A program made the position numbers and the translations under genes. Shown in pieces: positions 4,627 through 6,354 of a stretch of DNA of 6,354 bases. Within the stretch, counting starts at the first letter, position 1. Every line of letters begins with the position of its first letter. A model generated the notes under the pieces. It saw only the letters and a list, made by a program, of their open reading frames with translations, made no database searches and was not told the DNA's origin. This stretch comes from Candidatus Colwellbacteria bacterium RIFCSPLOWO2_01_FULL_48_10 (lineage in GTDB: Bacteria > Patescibacteriota > Minisyncoccia > UBA6257 > Colwellbacteraceae). The stretch is taken from contig MHIY01000016.1 of the NCBI GenBank assembly GCA_001817755.1, forward strand, positions 10,950 through 17,303, given 5' to 3'.

Positions 4627-5934
4627 ATGAAAAAAACAACAAAGACAAGGAAGACAAAGAACAAGTCAGCGGCAGTCGCTTCCGCGATCGAGTTTAACGA
4701 CATGAACGATATCCTCCCGCCCGACATGCCTTTGTGGGAGAAGCTAGAAAAGTTCGCTTTCGTCGCTGCGGACTTTTATAACTTTTCGCAGATCGAAACA
4801 CCGATTTTGGAGAGGCTCGACATCTTTGCTAAGGCGAAAATGGCGGGGGAAGAAGGCTTCCGTCCGCCGTTGTCCGTAAAGTCCAAGCACAAAGATGAGT
4901 TGGTATTAAGGAGCGACATGCGGATACCGACCATGCGCAGTTATCTGGCGAACGGTTTTTCCAAGCTGCCCCAGCCACAGCATCTTTTCTATCTTGGTCC
5001 GATCTTTAGAGAAGGCCAGGATGGCCGCCCGGTTGAGCTCCACGAGCTGGGCTTTGAGATCATCGGCGGGCCGACAGACGCCGTCTACGATGTCCAGGCT
5101 ATCAACATCGCCTACAAATTTCTCGAAGACATCCGCATCAAAAATCTCATTATCCGTATCAATAGCAGCGGTTGCCTGGTGTGCCGTCCTAATTATCGCA
5201 AGAAGTTGGTTAACTATTACAAGTCACTAGAAACTTGCGGCAGTTGTGCGAAACATTTAGGCAAGAATCCCATCAAGATTCTCGCTTGCGCGAGCGAAAA
5301 GTGCGCGGGCCTCAAGTCTGGCGCGCCGAGTATTTTGGATAGCTTGTGTAACGGATGCAATAATCACTTTCGCAACACGCTCGAATTTTTGGAAGAGATG
5401 GAACGTCCGTACATGCTCGACACCCACCTTACCCCATCGGCTGATTATTATGACAAGACCATTTTCCAGATCGTGGCTGAAAACGAGGAGATCGGGTCCG
5501 TAGTGCTTGCCTCCGGCGGCCGGTATGACTATCTGGCCGAGGCCATGGGCGGACACTCGACTCCGGCTGTCGGGGTCTCGATTGGCTTCCGCGCCATATT
5601 CGATTTCGTCAAAGCTAGATCGCTCGTGAACGTGAAAGCGAAGAACAAAGTCTTCCTGGTTTACATCGGAGACTTGGCGAAAAAGAAGGCGCTCTCGCTC
5701 ATAGAAGAGTTTAGCCGGCACAATGTTCCTGTGATTGAGAGTCTAGGTCGGGATTCACTTGCGACCCAGCTGGAATTTGCGCTGAAAGTCGGTTCGCCTC
5801 TTGGGCTGATCTTCGGGCAAAAGGAGGCATACGAGGAGAGCGTCATTCTCCGTGACATGAAAACCGGAACGCAAGAGATAATTCCGCTGAGGAAAATAGT
5901 AGAAGAGGTTAAAAAGAGGCTGAAGGAATACTAA
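4627..5934 (+). CDS. hisS: Histidyl-tRNA synthetase family protein with divergent active site
   Basis: The 435-residue product has the full HisRS layout. It starts with a Lys-rich tail (1-14), then a class II catalytic core with motif 1 region near 29-62 and motif 2 GPIFREGQDGRPVELHELG (124-142). An insertion domain with eight cysteines in four pairs (183/186, 204/207, 221/226, 241/244), possibly zinc-binding, follows. Next is ASGGRYDYLAEAMGG and STPAVGVSIGF (295-321), then an anticodon-binding domain (about 340-435). HisRS charges tRNA-His with histidine. Several expected residues differ. LRPEGTA is LRSDMRI (94-100), the motif 2 loop is two residues shorter with HQ changed to HE, and the catalytic LVRGLDYY is LTPSADYY (268-275), losing the arginine. 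LRPDM-like motifs occur in HisZ, but HisZ usually lacks the C-terminal domain. It is either a divergent HisRS or a paralogue with another role. Confidence 0.8.
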   Translation: MKKTTKTRKTKNKSAAVASAIEFNDMNDILPPDMPLWEKLEKFAFVAADFYNFSQIETPILERLDIFAKAKMAGEEGFRPPLSVKSKHKDELVLRSDMRIPTMRSYLANGFSKLPQPQHLFYLGPIFREGQDGRPVELHELGFEIIGGPTDAVYDVQAINIAYKFLEDIRIKNLIIRINSSGCLVCRPNYRKKLVNYYKSLETCGSCAKHLGKNPIKILACASEKCAGLKSGAPSILDSLCNGCNNHFRNTLEFLEEMERPYMLDTHLTPSADYYDKTIFQIVAENEEIGSVVLASGGRYDYLAEAMGGHSTPAVGVSIGFRAIFDFVKARSLVNVKAKNKVFLVYIGDLAKKKALSLIEEFSRHNVPVIESLGRDSLATQLEFALKVGSPLGLIFGQKEAYEESVILRDMKTGTQEIIPLRKIVEEVKKRLKEY

Positions 5935-5945
5935 GAGTGTTCGCT

Positions 5946-6029
5946 AATAATGCGAATTTAAGCAAATAATGCTAATATATCGATATTGTTTTAATCTTAT
6001 TCGCATTATTAATATAAATTAGCATTATT
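5946..6029 (+). repeat. Four 12-base units arranged as a double inverted repeat
   Basis: AATAATGCGAAT (5946-5957) and AATAATGCTAAT (5965-5976) recur as exact reverse complements at 5999-6010 and 6018-6029, in the same order and with the same 19-base step. Exact partners would cross like a pseudoknot. Nested pairing (first with fourth, second with third) leaves one mismatch per arm and gives a long imperfect hairpin, matching 26 of 33 positions over the whole arm. This fills the gap between the HisRS-like gene and the HIT gene. No other signal is obvious in the 96 bases. Confidence 0.85.
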
Positions 6030-6030
6030 C

Positions 6031-6354
6031 GTGATTACTCAGTGTGTTTTTTGCAAAATAGCCAAGAAAGAGATCCCCGCCAAGGTTGTTTTTGAGACCG
6101 CGGGCATTGTCGCTTTCAAGGACATCAAGCCGTCCGCGCCGGTGCATTATTTGATAGTTCCCAAAGAGCACGTGCAGTCGGTCGCCCATCTTAATGAAAC
6201 CCATGACGCGATCACCGCGGAACTTATCTTTGCCGCCCGCGATCTCGCGGACAAGCTCGGACTCAAGGGCTACAAGCTCGTTTTCAACGTCGGCAGAGAA
6301 GGAGGCCAGATTATTGACCATTTACATTTGCATCTGTTGGGCGGGTGGACAAAG
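6031..6354 (+). CDS. HIT-family (HINT-like) protein, 3' end outside window
   Basis: The frame runs from a GTG to the window edge, giving 108 residues. CVFCKIAKKEIPAKVVFE (5-22) is the typical N-terminus of HINT-type proteins, with a CxxC pair. AFKDIKPSAPVHYLIVPKEH (28-47) is the conserved substrate-binding region. DHLHLHLLGG (96-105) contains the histidine triad HxHxHxx at His97, His99 and His101, where the middle histidine attacks the phosphate. Family members hydrolyse purine nucleotide phosphoramidates or related dinucleotides in the cytoplasm; the exact substrate cannot be told. Homologues are about 110-120 residues, so only a few are missing. The GTG is chosen because an in-frame TAA lies at 6010-6012 and no ATG follows before the conserved cysteine. 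There is no Shine-Dalgarno: the bases just upstream are the last arm of the AT-rich inverted repeat. Confidence 0.9.
   Translation, partial: MITQCVFCKIAKKEIPAKVVFETAGIVAFKDIKPSAPVHYLIVPKEHVQSVAHLNETHDAITAELIFAARDLADKLGLKGYKLVFNVGREGGQIIDHLHLHLLGGWTK

Noticed and set aside
5935..6030. Simple intrinsic terminator after the HisRS-like gene
   Set aside because: The hairpin is long, AT-rich and imperfect and no T-run follows the right arm. TTTT occurs only in its loop.
6025..6321. Minus-strand ORF opposite the HIT gene
   Set aside because: The plus-strand frame has the complete HIT signature; the opposite frame shows no known motif.

Overview
The window looks like a piece of a Patescibacteria / Candidate Phyla Radiation genome, most likely Parcubacteria-like. 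The signs are an extracellular protein with G-Y-A-W-N-D-x-I-G-W-I-S-F repeats, a PilX-like pseudopilin, a fused PilM-PilN assembly protein, a lone S23-type four-helix-bundle gene and small compact housekeeping genes. This placement is inferred from protein style; no rRNA is present. TGA ends both the four-helix-bundle gene and pth, so TGA is a normal stop here and the recoded Gracilibacteria/Absconditabacteria are unlikely.

Bases 1-3149 (plus strand) are the end of a type IV pilus / pseudopilus cluster. It holds the 3' end of the repeat-bearing surface protein, then a four-helix-bundle gene enclosed by a long inverted repeat, then a PilX-like membrane protein, then a GspL-like PilM-PilN fusion. 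The four-helix-bundle unit looks inserted. It is AT-richer than its neighbours, its right repeat arm has become the first codons of the PilX-like gene, and its layout (inverted repeat, S23-type ORF, inverted repeat) resembles the intervening sequences of 23S rRNA genes, although here it lies in a protein operon.

Bases 3139-3675 (minus strand) encode peptidyl-tRNA hydrolase, overlapping the end of the pilus operon tail to tail. A 239-base gap then carries a candidate plus-strand promoter and a structured leader before lepB (signal peptidase I, the processing enzyme for exported proteins).

Bases 4479-6354 hold a histidyl-tRNA synthetase family gene and the start of a HIT-family nucleotide hydrolase/transferase, each preceded by a long inverted repeat. 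The repeat before the synthetase gene contains its Shine-Dalgarno sequence. The synthetase-like protein has all the expected domains but differs at several residues that bind histidine or ATP in known enzymes. It may be a paralogue with another role.

The points most worth a second look are the IVS-like four-helix-bundle element, the divergent HisRS-like protein, and three sequence-unrelated inverted repeats whose right arms abut or overlap a downstream start codon.
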